DNA of 64,000 nucleotides from DATAXP01 sp036272935 (GTDB lineage Bacteria > Planctomycetota > Planctomycetia > Pirellulales > PNKZ01): NCBI GenBank assembly GCA_036272935.1, contig DATAXP010000091.1, positions 8,964 to 72,963 on the forward strand. The letters run 5' to 3'. The notes under the pieces were generated by a model. It ran no database searches, was not told where the DNA came from, and saw only the letters and a list, made by a program, of their open reading frames with translations. A program made the position numbers and the translations under genes. Shown in pieces: positions 25,066 through 33,727 of this stretch. Within the stretch, counting starts at the first letter, position 1, and the number at the start of each line of letters is the position of its first letter.

Positions 25066-26760
25066 CTACCCCTTCTTCTCGATCTTCGCCCACGTATCGC
25101 GCAGCGACACGGTGCGGTTGAACACCGGACGGCCCGGCTTGCTGTCGACGGTGTCGACCGAGAAGTAGCCGAGGCGCTCGAACTGCATGCGGCTGCCTGG
25201 CTCGGCCTTGGCCAGGCTTGGCTCGAGCTTGCAATCTTTCAGCATCACGAGCGATTCGGGGTTGATGTTATCCTTGTAGTTGCCGCCGGGCGCAACCTCA
25301 TCGGGATCGGACTTGCTGAACAGGTGGTCGTACAGCCGCACCTCGGCACTCACGGCGTGCTTGGCCGATACCCAGTGAATGGTGCCTTGCACCTTACGGC
25401 CGTCAGGGGCGTTGCCGCCGCGTGTCGCGGGGTCGTAGGTGCAGCGTAGTTCGACGATCGCGCCGGTCTTCGGGTCTTTCACTACTTCGGTGCAGGTGAT
25501 GAAGTATCCCCAGCGCAGCCGCACCTCGCGCCCGGGAGCCAGGCGGAAGAATTTCTTCGGCGGGTCTTCGCGGAAATCGTCCTGCTCGATGTACAACTCG
25601 CGCGTGAACGGCACCTGCCGCGTGCCGGCGCTTGGATCTTCGGGATTGTTCACCGCCTCGAGCGTCTCTTCCTTTCCTTCGGGAAAGTTGGTGATGACAA
25701 CCTTCAGCGGCTTGAGCACCGCCATCACGCGCGGCGCGGTGCGGTTCAGCTCGTCGCGCACACAGTTCTCAAGCACCACCAGATCGATCACGCCATCGAC
25801 TTTCGATACACCGATCTGCGCACAGAATGCTCGGATCGCCGCCGGTGGGTACCCACGGCGACGGATGCCGGCAATCGTCGGCATGCGCGGATCGTTCCAT
25901 CCGGCGACGTGCTTGTCGCGCACCAACTCCAGCAGCCGCCGCTTGCTCATCACGGTGTAGGTCAGGTTGAGCCGGGCGAACTCGATCTGCTGCGGATGGA
26001 AGATGCCCACCGTGTCAATGTACCAATCGTACAGCGGTCGGTGGTTCTCGAATTCCAGCGTGCAGATCGAGTGCGTGATCCGTTCCAGCGAGTCGCTTTC
26101 GCCGTGTGTCCAGTCGTACATCGGGTAGATGCACCACTTGTCGCCGGTGCGATGGTGCTCGGCGTGCAGGATGCGGTACATCACCGGGTCGCGCATGTTC
26201 AGGTTCGGACTGGCCATGTCGATCTTGGCGCGCAGTGTGCGTGCGCCGTCGGGAAACTCGCCGGCCGTCATGCGCGCGAACAGATCGAGGTTCTCGGTCA
26301 CCGAGCGATCGCGGTAGGGACTGTTCTTGCCCGGCGTGGTGAGCGTGCCACGATACTCGCGCATTTGGTCGCCCGTGAGGTCGCAGGCATACGCCTTGCC
26401 CGCATGAATCATCTGCACGGCCCAGTCGTGCAGTTGCTGGAAGTAGTCGCTGGCGTAATACAGGCCGTCCCATTCGAAGCCCAGCCACCGCACGTCGGCC
26501 ATGATCGAGTCGACGTATTCTTGTTCCTCTTTCTCCGGGTTCGTGTCGTCGAACCGCAGGTTGCACTTGCCGCCATAATCGCGAGCGATGCCAAAGTTCA
26601 GGCAGATGCTCTTAGCATGGCCGATGTGCAAGTAGCCATTCGGCTCGGGCGGAAAGCGCGTGTGCACGCGCCCCTGGAAGCGGCCGGAGGCATTGTGCTC
26701 GCTGATGATCGAGCGAATGAAATCGGTCGACTGCGGACGGGGAGGTTCGTCGGTACTCAT
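25066..26760 (-). CDS. glnS: Glutaminyl-tRNA synthetase
   Basis: 564 residues from the ATG at 26760 (MSTDEPPRPQSTDFIRSII). Class I aminoacyl-tRNA synthetase: HIGH motif in FPPEPNGYLHIGHAKSI near residue 37, KMSKS-type loop in LTYTVMSKRRLLELV near residue 270, then the two-part anticodon-binding beta-barrel domain (VVITNFPEGKEETLEAVNNP, REVRLRWGYFITCTEV). It charges tRNA-Gln directly, so this organism need not use only the Glu-tRNA amidotransferase route. The next gene downstream on the same strand is absent; gltX lies upstream. Confidence 0.97.
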   Translation of the reverse strand: MSTDEPPRPQSTDFIRSIISEHNASGRFQGRVHTRFPPEPNGYLHIGHAKSICLNFGIARDYGGKCNLRFDDTNPEKEEQEYVDSIMADVRWLGFEWDGLYYASDYFQQLHDWAVQMIHAGKAYACDLTGDQMREYRGTLTTPGKNSPYRDRSVTENLDLFARMTAGEFPDGARTLRAKIDMASPNLNMRDPVMYRILHAEHHRTGDKWCIYPMYDWTHGESDSLERITHSICTLEFENHRPLYDWYIDTVGIFHPQQIEFARLNLTYTVMSKRRLLELVRDKHVAGWNDPRMPTIAGIRRRGYPPAAIRAFCAQIGVSKVDGVIDLVVLENCVRDELNRTAPRVMAVLKPLKVVITNFPEGKEETLEAVNNPEDPSAGTRQVPFTRELYIEQDDFREDPPKKFFRLAPGREVRLRWGYFITCTEVVKDPKTGAIVELRCTYDPATRGGNAPDGRKVQGTIHWVSAKHAVSAEVRLYDHLFSKSDPDEVAPGGNYKDNINPESLVMLKDCKLEPSLAKAEPGSRMQFERLGYFSVDTVDSKPGRPVFNRTVSLRDTWAKIEKKG

Positions 26761-26829
26761 AACCGACACGATAGAGAAAACCGGCCCGATATGTCCATGC
26801 CCGGCGGACCCGAAGCCGAATCGCTAAGG

Positions 26830-28392
26830 CTAAGTCCTGGCCCGTTCGAGCGCCAGCTCGATCCGCCGCACGCTGCGCTCGCGACCGAGGATGGCCAGGG
26901 TGTCGAACAGGCCGAGGCCGACACCCTTGCCGGTCAGGGCGGCACGCAGGGCGTGGATGATGTCGTTGAGCTGGATGTTCTCGGCGGCGGCGAAGCGCTT
27001 GGTGTACTCTTCCAATGACGCGGGCTCGAAGGGCTCGACGTCGGCGAGTCCCTGCCGATACTTCCACAGCAGATCGGTTGCCCCTGCCGCGCGCAGGCGT
27101 TTGTCGAATGTTGCTTCGTCGTAGGTTAGTGCTTCATCATCGGTGAAGAAGTCGGCATAGCTGAGAATGTCGCCGGCCACTTTGATGCGGTCGCCGGCCG
27201 CTTCGACAAGCCGCGTCAGTTGCGGGCCGACGTCGCAGGGCGTCGGCTTGGGCACGTATCCGGCACGCTGCAAATAGGGCAGCACCAGGGCCACCTTTTG
27301 CTTCAGCGGCACCTGCTGCATGTAATGGTCTTGGAACGCCGACAGTTTTTTGGGATCGAAGCTGGCCGGCGCCTTGTTCACGCGCTCGAGCGAGAAGTTC
27401 GCGATCATCTCGTCGCGCGAAAGATACTCGGTCTTGTCGTCGAGCGACCAACCGAGGAGCAGCAGGTAGTTCAAGATCGCGTCGGACAGGTAGCCCACTT
27501 GCTCGTAAAAATCGACGATCACCGGGTTGAACGTCTCGGCCGTGATCGGCAGTCCGAGCGCCTGGGCGATGGCCTGGCCGTGGGCGTTCACCTTGGCGAA
27601 GTCGGCGTTCTTCAGGTACTTGTCGAGCTTGCGCTTGCTGAGCTTGTTCTTGCTCCCCGGCTCGGCAACGTACGGCAGATGGGCATACTCGGGCAGCGGA
27701 AAGCCGAGCGACTGCGCGATGAAGATTTGCCGCGGCGTGTTCGACAGGTGTTCCTCGGCGCGGATGACGTGCGAGATCTCGAAGTCGAAATCGTCGACCA
27801 CGCTCGCCAGGTGATACAAGCACGTTCCGTCGGCACGCTGCACCACGTGGTCCTGCTCACGCGACCACTCGAACGCCACGTCGCCGCGCACCAGGTCGGG
27901 AATCACGAGCGTCCCAGAGCGCGGCATCTTCAGCCGCACCACGCCCTGCCGTCCCTGGGCCTCGAAGCGCTTCGCATCTGCATCGCTCTCGGCCATCCAT
28001 TTGCGGCTGTAGATGAAGGGCCGCTTTTCACGCTCGGCTGCTTCGCGCTCGGCGGCGATCTCTTCGGTGGTGGCGAAGTCGCGGTAGGCGGCGCCGGCGG
28101 CGAGCAGCTTGCGCACCGCGTCGTGGTAACGGCCCAGGCGCTGCGACTGGTAGTAAGGCGCATGCGGACCGCCGACCTCGGGGCCTTCGTCCCAATCGAG
28201 TCCCAGCCAGCGAAAGCCGTGCAGGATGGGGGCCAGGGCGGCCTCGACGTTCCGCTGCTGATCGGTGTCGTCGATCCGCAATAGGAACTGCCCGCCATGA
28301 CGGCGCGTGAACAGCCAGTTGAACAGCGCGGTCCGCACGCCGCCGATGTGCAGGTAACCGGTCGGGCTGGGAGCAAAACGCGTGCGAACCAT
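26830..28392 (-). CDS. gltX: Glutamyl-tRNA synthetase
   Basis: 520 residues. Class I synthetase: MVRTRFAPSPTGYLHIGGVR (HIGH-type motif at the start), then KNKLSKRKLDKYL (KMSKS-type) near residue 245, and a C-terminal anticodon-binding helical domain. It sits 69 bp upstream of glnS in the same direction, and the two related enzymes are probably co-transcribed. It is shorter at the C-terminus than some GltX but within range. A 17-bp inverted repeat lies just before its start codon. Confidence 0.96.
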   Translation of the reverse strand: MVRTRFAPSPTGYLHIGGVRTALFNWLFTRRHGGQFLLRIDDTDQQRNVEAALAPILHGFRWLGLDWDEGPEVGGPHAPYYQSQRLGRYHDAVRKLLAAGAAYRDFATTEEIAAEREAAEREKRPFIYSRKWMAESDADAKRFEAQGRQGVVRLKMPRSGTLVIPDLVRGDVAFEWSREQDHVVQRADGTCLYHLASVVDDFDFEISHVIRAEEHLSNTPRQIFIAQSLGFPLPEYAHLPYVAEPGSKNKLSKRKLDKYLKNADFAKVNAHGQAIAQALGLPITAETFNPVIVDFYEQVGYLSDAILNYLLLLGWSLDDKTEYLSRDEMIANFSLERVNKAPASFDPKKLSAFQDHYMQQVPLKQKVALVLPYLQRAGYVPKPTPCDVGPQLTRLVEAAGDRIKVAGDILSYADFFTDDEALTYDEATFDKRLRAAGATDLLWKYRQGLADVEPFEPASLEEYTKRFAAAENIQLNDIIHALRAALTGKGVGLGLFDTLAILGRERSVRRIELALERART

Positions 28393-28396
28393 TGGG

Positions 28397-28518
28397 CAGT
28401 AGGCAGAGGGCAGTAGGCGGTAGGCAGTGACGATGTGAGCATCGTCGCCGCGGCAGTATAGAAGGCAAACGGCAGGTGGCCTAGACGGGCACCGGCTGCA
28501 ACTGCCCTCTGCCTACTG
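28397..28518. repeat. Inverted repeat with CAGTAGGCAG units upstream of gltX
   Basis: CAGTAGGCAGAGGGCAG (28397-28413) and CTGCCCTCTGCCTACTG (28502-28518) are perfect 17-bp inverted repeats. Each is followed or preceded by further degenerate CAGTAGGCGG/CTGCCTACT units. The element begins 5 bp before the gltX start codon and ends 8 bp from the stop of the next gene, filling the intergenic gap. Confidence 0.75.
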
Positions 28519-28526
28519 CCTTCTGC

Positions 28527-29690
28527 CTACTCATCCATCTCGCGGCGGCGCTCTTGGAGCTTCTGCCGGCGGAGCAGCTTGCGGTCGGCCTTACTCAGCT
28601 TTCGGCCTTGCGTGGCGTCTTCCTCGTCGTCGAGGCGGTGTCGCCTGCGATTGCGGCGGCTCGAGCGATCGCCGTAGTCATCTTCGTCGTCGTAATCATC
28701 CTCGTCCGACCGGTCCTGCTTCGCAGCGGGCGTCGAACTCGCCGTGGCCGGGCGACCCGGTGTGCTCAGATCGCTGCGCTTCGGCGTGTTCGGCGTGGCG
28801 GCGACGGCCGTCTTCGCTTTCGCCTCGGCAGCCTTCTTCTGGGCCGACTTGGCTTTGGCTGCGGGCATCAGTCCTTGGGCGTCGCGAATGACGAACCGGG
28901 CGTGCAGCCCCATGGCTACCAGCGTGAGCAGGGCGCCCAGCATTTCGCCAGCGCGCTCGATCATCACACCGTGCGCATCGAACGAAGTGTCGATGAAACC
29001 GAGCGTGCCGACACTGGCGACCAGGTAGCTGGCCATCGCCGAGATCAGCACCGCCGTCGAGACGCGGCAACGGCGCATGTCGATGAGCAGCCGAACGACG
29101 ATCGGCCCGGCAACGACCGCATAGCCGGCGATCCACCAGCCGTTGGCGCCCAGCTCGGTTCCTGAAACGTGACGCATTACGTGGGTAAACGCGCTGCGCA
29201 GATTCGAGCCGGTATCGACGCTCGCCGCCAGCCAGCATGCGGCTCCCCACAACCAGATGCGGTAGCGACCGTGGTAGTCGTCGGCCTTGTGCCGACGCAC
29301 CCCGTAGATGACGACGGCAGCCAGCGCGGCGAGCAGTTGCCAGATCGAAGTCAACCAGGTGGCGAGATTACGATCCGCCGCCAGATCGATGCCTGGCAAC
29401 CGCTCGGTCCCGGCCAGCGGGGCGATCGACGGCATCCACCAATGGGCCGCCTCGAGTGTGGCGATGCATCCCAGCCCCAGCACGAACGCCAGCGCGTACG
29501 AAGTGTAGCGCTGCGGCACAAGATCGGTGATCCGCGGTTGCCGATCCATCTGGTCGCTTTTCCCTGCGGTGGTAGCGCCTCGGGAAGCGGTGGCGACGTT
29601 GGTCGTCGTCGAACTGCCCGCAACCATGACCTCATCGGTCAGCACGCGCCGACGCCGATCTTCGCGTTGGGAACCGCCAAACAGGGACAT
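28527..29690 (-). CDS. Membrane protein with charged, low-complexity C-terminal tail
   Basis: 387 residues, family not recognised. A polar N-terminus (~55 residues) precedes about six membrane helices (YALAFVLGLGCIATLEAA, LLAALAAVVIYGV, IWLWGAACWLAASV, WWIAGYAVVAGPIVV, VLISAMASYLVASVGTLGF, LGALLTLVAMGLHARFVI). After residue ~280 the tail is Ala/Lys-rich, then strongly acidic (EDDYDDEDDYGD), then basic (RRNRRRHR...), ending in KLLRRQKLQERRREMDE. Such tails may bind nucleic acid or ribosomes, but function is unknown. Probably co-transcribed with gltX and glnS. Confidence 0.75.
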   Translation of the reverse strand: MSLFGGSQREDRRRRVLTDEVMVAGSSTTTNVATASRGATTAGKSDQMDRQPRITDLVPQRYTSYALAFVLGLGCIATLEAAHWWMPSIAPLAGTERLPGIDLAADRNLATWLTSIWQLLAALAAVVIYGVRRHKADDYHGRYRIWLWGAACWLAASVDTGSNLRSAFTHVMRHVSGTELGANGWWIAGYAVVAGPIVVRLLIDMRRCRVSTAVLISAMASYLVASVGTLGFIDTSFDAHGVMIERAGEMLGALLTLVAMGLHARFVIRDAQGLMPAAKAKSAQKKAAEAKAKTAVAATPNTPKRSDLSTPGRPATASSTPAAKQDRSDEDDYDDEDDYGDRSSRRNRRRHRLDDEEDATQGRKLSKADRKLLRRQKLQERRREMDE

Positions 29691-30021
29691 GCGTAGACGA
29701 GTCCGGCTCGAATGGCGGGAACGGCGCGCGGCAGCCGCTTCGGCGCTCGAAAGCCGGGCCTTCCCTCATCGGCCTCGATCGCTTGCATCTGGCTCCTTGT
29801 TGAGTTCGGCATTTTGGCCGATCGGAATGTACTGGAACGCGAAAAGCACCGTGCCAGCACGCCGCTTCGCATGGCGCGGCGTTCAAAACTTGAGCGAAAA
29901 CATCTCACGTTGACTGCTATCGCCGCGGCCGATAAGCTCCGGCCCGTTTTCTTGCCGTCTCGGCCAATGGCCGAACGCTTTTCGACTGTCGCCCAAGCCC
30001 TCGAACCACGCAAAATCGAGC
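29691..30021. other. 331-bp divergent intergenic region
   Basis: Between the leftward membrane-protein gene and the rightward methyltransferase gene. Open frames here look like chance frames in GC-rich DNA. It should carry both promoters, but no strong -35/-10 pair or operator palindrome could be picked out by eye. Confidence 0.4.
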
Positions 30022-30771
30022 ATGCACGACCAGCTCCACGCTTTCGTTGCTATCGCGAGCCGGGTATTTGCGTGCGATGGACCGGTGTATCAGTTCGGAT
30101 CGCGCCAATCGGGCGAAGGGGATGACGGACTAACCCATCTGTTTCCCGGACGCGAGGTGATCGGCATCGATCAACGCCGCGGCCCGGGCGTCGATCGCGT
30201 GGAAGATTACAACTGGCTGAGCCTCGGCGATGACAGTGCTGGCACCGTGGTGGCGCTGGGGCAAGTCGAATCGACGTTCGACGTGCCGCGGTTCATCGAC
30301 GAATTGCTGCGCGTGCTGCGCCCCGGCGGAACGTTGATGCTGGCCGCAGTGTTCAACGCCGAAGGGAGTTGTTCGCCGAGTGATTACTGGCGCACCACGC
30401 CCGGCGGATTGGCGCGACTCACGGCTCCGCTGGAGGCGCGCGTGCTCGGCTGGTTAGGACCAGAGCGGCGACCCGATCTGGGCTACTGCGTCGGCACCAA
30501 ACGGCCGACCCCCGCGCGCTTTGCCGACGAAGCCGACGAGCTGATGCGAGCGATGACCGAGTGGACGGCGACCGAAGAGGCGATGCTTCCTTGGGGCCAT
30601 CGAATCGCGCAGAAGCTGCTCGGCCGCGTCGCCAGGCGGCTGTGGCGAAGCGATCGGACCGAACGATATAAGCTCCGCTTCGCCGTCGACTTGCCGGATA
30701 CCAACCAATGGTCACGGTTGATGTTGCCCGCGAAGCCCGAGCGGCCAGGCTCGCGCTCCAAGGCCGGATAA
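30022..30771 (+). CDS. SAM-dependent methyltransferase-like protein
   Basis: 249 residues. The core resembles a class I methyltransferase: VYQFGSRQSGE in place of the glycine-rich motif I, EVIGIDQRRGPGVDRV (acidic end of strand 2), GTVVALGQVESTFDVPRF, and LLRVLRPGGTLMLAAVF (motif III-like). The weak motif I means SAM binding is inferred from the overall pattern. The C-terminal half (LGYCVGTKRP ... TEWTATEEAM) is typical of methyltransferases that act on sugars or lipids in surface-polysaccharide loci. Substrate unknown. It lies 91 bp upstream of aroC. Confidence 0.65.
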   Translation: MHDQLHAFVAIASRVFACDGPVYQFGSRQSGEGDDGLTHLFPGREVIGIDQRRGPGVDRVEDYNWLSLGDDSAGTVVALGQVESTFDVPRFIDELLRVLRPGGTLMLAAVFNAEGSCSPSDYWRTTPGGLARLTAPLEARVLGWLGPERRPDLGYCVGTKRPTPARFADEADELMRAMTEWTATEEAMLPWGHRIAQKLLGRVARRLWRSDRTERYKLRFAVDLPDTNQWSRLMLPAKPERPGSRSKAG

Positions 30772-30862
30772 CCGACCTTCCGGCACCTTGGCAAGCGGGA
30801 TAAAATGGTGACGGTCGCGGTAAGCACCCGCGCCGCCCAACCGTATCCCGAGCCACGAGAAG

Positions 30863-32002
30863 ATGTTGCGCTACTGGACTGCCGGCGAATCGCATGGCAA
30901 GACCATGCTGGCCTTGGTCGACGGCTTCCCGGCCGGCGTCGAGGTCGACACGGCAGCCATCGACTCCGAGCTGCGCCGCCGGCAGGGAGGTTACGGCCGC
31001 GGCGGCCGGCAGCGGATCGAAACCGATCGGGTCGACGTGCTTACCGGCATCTGGCAGGGGCAGACGCTCGGCAGTCCGATCGCCCTGCAGGTGATCAACA
31101 AGGACGCCAAGCTCGAACGCCTTGGCGAGTTGGAACGGCCGCGCCCCGGGCACGGCGACCTGACCGGAGCGATGAAGTACCTCGGCTCGATCCGCGGCGT
31201 CCTCGAAAGGGCCAGCGCCCGAGAAACTACCGCTCGTGTCGCCGCAGGTGCGTTGGCCAAGCAATTGTTGCGCGCGTTTGGCATCACGGCGTTCGGCTAT
31301 ACCGTTGAATTGGGCGGGATTGCCTTGCCGCCGGAGCCTGGCACGCTCGACGAGCAGCGCGCGGTGCGCGATGCCAGCGAGCTGTATTCGCTGTGTCCCG
31401 AGGCCGACGCCAAGGTGAAGCAACTCATCGACGACTGCGGCAAGGACGGCGATACGCTTGGTGGTGTGCTCGAAGTGCGCGTCGCGGGCTTGCCGTTTGG
31501 CCTGGGGACGCACGCCCAGTGGGACCGCAAGCTCGACGGTCGCTTGGCCCAGGCGGTGATGGCCGTGCAGGCGATTAAGGGAGTCGAGATCGGCCTGGGC
31601 TTTGAAGCGGCCCGTCGGCGTGGCTCACAAGTACACGATCCGATCACGTTCGACGCCGCGCAGGCCGACACACCAAACCTCGGCTTCACGCGGCCGACGA
31701 ACAATGCCGGCGGACTCGAGGCGGGGATGACCAACGGTCAGCCGCTCGTGGTGCGTGCAGCGATGAAGCCGATCAGCACTTTGCGCAAGCCGCTGGCGAG
31801 CGTGAACCTGAAAACCCACGAGCCTGAAGCGGCCAGTTACGAGCGCAGCGACGTGTGCGCGGTGCCGGCGGCAGGTGTGATTCTTGAGAATGTCGTCGCG
31901 TTCGAGGTAGCTGGCGCGATCGTCGACAAGTTCGGCGGCGACAGCCTGGCCGAGATGCTGGCCAGGTACGATCTGTTCCTGAAGATGGCCCGAGAACGGT
32001 AA
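30863..32002 (+). CDS. aroC: Chorismate synthase
   Basis: 379 residues. Last step of the shikimate pathway: anti-1,4 elimination of phosphate from EPSP, needing reduced FMN. Signatures: RYWTAGESHGKTMLALVDG at the start, RRRQGGYGRGGRQRIE, RPGHGDLTGAMKY, GSIRGVLERASARETTARVAAGA and GFEAARRRGSQVHD, FTRPTNNAGGLEAGMTNGQP. aroB follows 1.7 kb downstream on the same strand, so shikimate genes are partly grouped here. A GTTTAGCC repeat copy follows the stop by 9 bp. Confidence 0.97.
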   Translation: MLRYWTAGESHGKTMLALVDGFPAGVEVDTAAIDSELRRRQGGYGRGGRQRIETDRVDVLTGIWQGQTLGSPIALQVINKDAKLERLGELERPRPGHGDLTGAMKYLGSIRGVLERASARETTARVAAGALAKQLLRAFGITAFGYTVELGGIALPPEPGTLDEQRAVRDASELYSLCPEADAKVKQLIDDCGKDGDTLGGVLEVRVAGLPFGLGTHAQWDRKLDGRLAQAVMAVQAIKGVEIGLGFEAARRRGSQVHDPITFDAAQADTPNLGFTRPTNNAGGLEAGMTNGQPLVVRAAMKPISTLRKPLASVNLKTHEPEAASYERSDVCAVPAAGVILENVVAFEVAGAIVDKFGGDSLAEMLARYDLFLKMARER

Positions 32003-32011
32003 GCGTGCGCC

Positions 32012-32033
32012 GTTTAGCCGCGGGGCTTGCCCT
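32012..32033. repeat. Half copy of the GTTTAGCC palindromic family after aroC
   Basis: GTTTAGCCGCGGGGCTTGCC (32012-32031) matches the left half of the full element at 61431-61489 (GTTTAGCCGGCGGGCTTGCC) at 18 of 20 positions. It starts 9 bp after the aroC stop. A right half is not obvious. Confidence 0.55.
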
Positions 32034-32078
32034 GCGCGTTGTCCGTCTACGGCGGAATGCGGTTAACCGAGGACACGG

Positions 32079-33383
32079 ATGTCCAAAATTCACGAACTCA
32101 CGCGACGACAGATTTGCCGGGCGGCATTTCTTATTGCCTGCCTGCTGCCGACGACGGCGGTGTTGGCGTGGGGCGTGACGCGTCGATTGCCCGGGCGCGT
32201 CGCGGCGCACGCCACCGAGCTCGAGCGCGCCACCGGCCTGCACGTCACGCTTGGCAACGTCACCTATCCACGCCCCGGCGCGACGCTGTACCACGATCTC
32301 GTGCTGGCCGATCCCGAAACCGACGCGGAAATGCTTCGCTGCCGGGTGCTCGAGGCTGCTTCCGACGGCCAGCAGTGGCTATTGCGCGCTTCGCAGGTCG
32401 AAGTCGAAGCGGCGCAGGCACCGCAGCTTTGGGAGACGGTCGAGCGGCAATTGCGCCAGGCACCGCGCGACGACAATCTGCCGGTTCGAGCCGTCGCCTG
32501 GGAGCTGACGTGGCACGGTCCCGGCGGAGCGCAGACCATCACCGATCTCGCCGCGCGGCTGATGTCGACCGAAACCGATCGCCGCGCCGAGTTGAGCTTT
32601 CAGCTTGCCGGCGAATCGAACGCCGAGCCGGTCGTGGTGCGCGCGACCCGCCGCCGCGGCGAGCAACCTTCGACCACCAACATCACGCTCGACACGAGCA
32701 ACAGTTTCCTGCCGGCGAACATCTTTGGGCCACTCGTCGATGCCGGCGGCTGGCTCGGCGGGCACGCGCGGTTCCGGGGCAAACTGTCCATCGACGCTCG
32801 GCGCGCCGGTTGGGAGGGGGAGTTGACGGGACAGCTCGACCAGATCGATCTCGACGCGCTGGTGACGGCGCACTTTCCGCACACGCTCTCGGGCACTGCC
32901 GAGCTGCGCGTCGATCACGCTCGGCTGCGCGGCGGACGGCTCGTCGAGGCGGCTGTCGGCATTACGGCAGGGCCGGGCGTGGTGAGCCGCAGCCTTGTCG
33001 CCTCGGTCGCCGACACGCTGCACCTGGCGGCCAGCGCGCCGCTGCTGGCCGAGCCGATGCTTAACTTCGAGCAGATGGCGTTCGAGGTGACGATCGACGG
33101 CGATGGCATGCGCTTTCTAGGCGTTGCGCCGGCGGAGGCGCGCGGTGCGATGCTCGTCGACGTGCCGCGTCCGGGGGTGAGGCGTGCCTTGTGGCTGCAA
33201 CCCGAGCAACAGCCCCAGCCGGTCGTCGCGGTGCTGCGGGCTCTTGTGCCGCAGAGCGAGATGCAAGTGCCGGCGAACCCCGAAAGCGAATGGCTCATCC
33301 GCCATCTGCCGGTGCCGCCGTTGGTCGCCCCGGCCGAGGCGACCGCCCGACCGCCGACGGTCCACCTGCGCGGCCCGCGGTGA
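32079..33383 (+). CDS. Envelope protein with AsmA-like architecture
   Basis: 434 residues. A single N-terminal membrane segment (AAFLIACLLPTTAVLAWGV) is followed by a long periplasmic, beta-rich region. The order resembles AsmA/DUF3971-type lipid-transport proteins: an early segment on a 'gene-specific' charge (LERATGLHVTLGNVTYPRPG, LVLADPETDAEMLRCRVLE) and a repeated FRGKLSIDARRAGWEGELTG segment. No catalytic motif is visible. AsmA-like proteins are linked to outer-membrane lipid homeostasis. The assignment is by architecture and tentative. Confidence 0.6.
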   Translation: MSKIHELTRRQICRAAFLIACLLPTTAVLAWGVTRRLPGRVAAHATELERATGLHVTLGNVTYPRPGATLYHDLVLADPETDAEMLRCRVLEAASDGQQWLLRASQVEVEAAQAPQLWETVERQLRQAPRDDNLPVRAVAWELTWHGPGGAQTITDLAARLMSTETDRRAELSFQLAGESNAEPVVVRATRRRGEQPSTTNITLDTSNSFLPANIFGPLVDAGGWLGGHARFRGKLSIDARRAGWEGELTGQLDQIDLDALVTAHFPHTLSGTAELRVDHARLRGGRLVEAAVGITAGPGVVSRSLVASVADTLHLAASAPLLAEPMLNFEQMAFEVTIDGDGMRFLGVAPAEARGAMLVDVPRPGVRRALWLQPEQQPQPVVAVLRALVPQSEMQVPANPESEWLIRHLPVPPLVAPAEATARPPTVHLRGPR

Positions 33384-33490
33384 GGACTGTGTAGAATGAA
33401 TTGGCTCGCGTGGTGCGTCTCGTCCGCCAGGGCTGACTCGACGGCATCCTGCCTCTGCCCTCTGCTCAGCCCGCGTAGTATACTGCCAGC

Positions 33491-33727
33491 ATGGCCAACG
33501 CATTTGATCCCTATCGCGAAGCGCTCGTGGTCGAGACCAACACGGTTTGGCCCGACGAACTGGCGGATGTCCCGCCGCGCGATCGCTTTCAGCTTGAGCA
33601 TCAACTTCATGCCGATCCGCAGGCGGCGGCGAACATGGACTACGTGCGGCTGCACACCGGATTCTGCCGCGAGATCACGGTCAGCCGAGCCGACCTTACT
33701 CGCCTCACGCCGGAACGCTTGAAGTGA
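33491..33727 (+). CDS. Small conserved-type protein coupled to aroB
   Basis: 78 residues, not recognised by name. Acidic and without signal peptide or membrane segment (MANAFDPYREALVVETNTVW, RFQLEHQLHADPQAAANMDY). It reads like a genuine soluble protein, and its TGA stop overlaps the GTG start of aroB (GTGA, 33724-33727), so the two are translationally coupled. A role in shikimate metabolism is only by position. Confidence 0.7.
   Translation: MANAFDPYREALVVETNTVWPDELADVPPRDRFQLEHQLHADPQAAANMDYVRLHTGFCREITVSRADLTRLTPERLK

Noticed and set aside
29712..30125. A 137-codon open frame upstream of the methyltransferase gene
   Set aside because: Runs into the methyltransferase gene in another frame and has no protein-like pattern.
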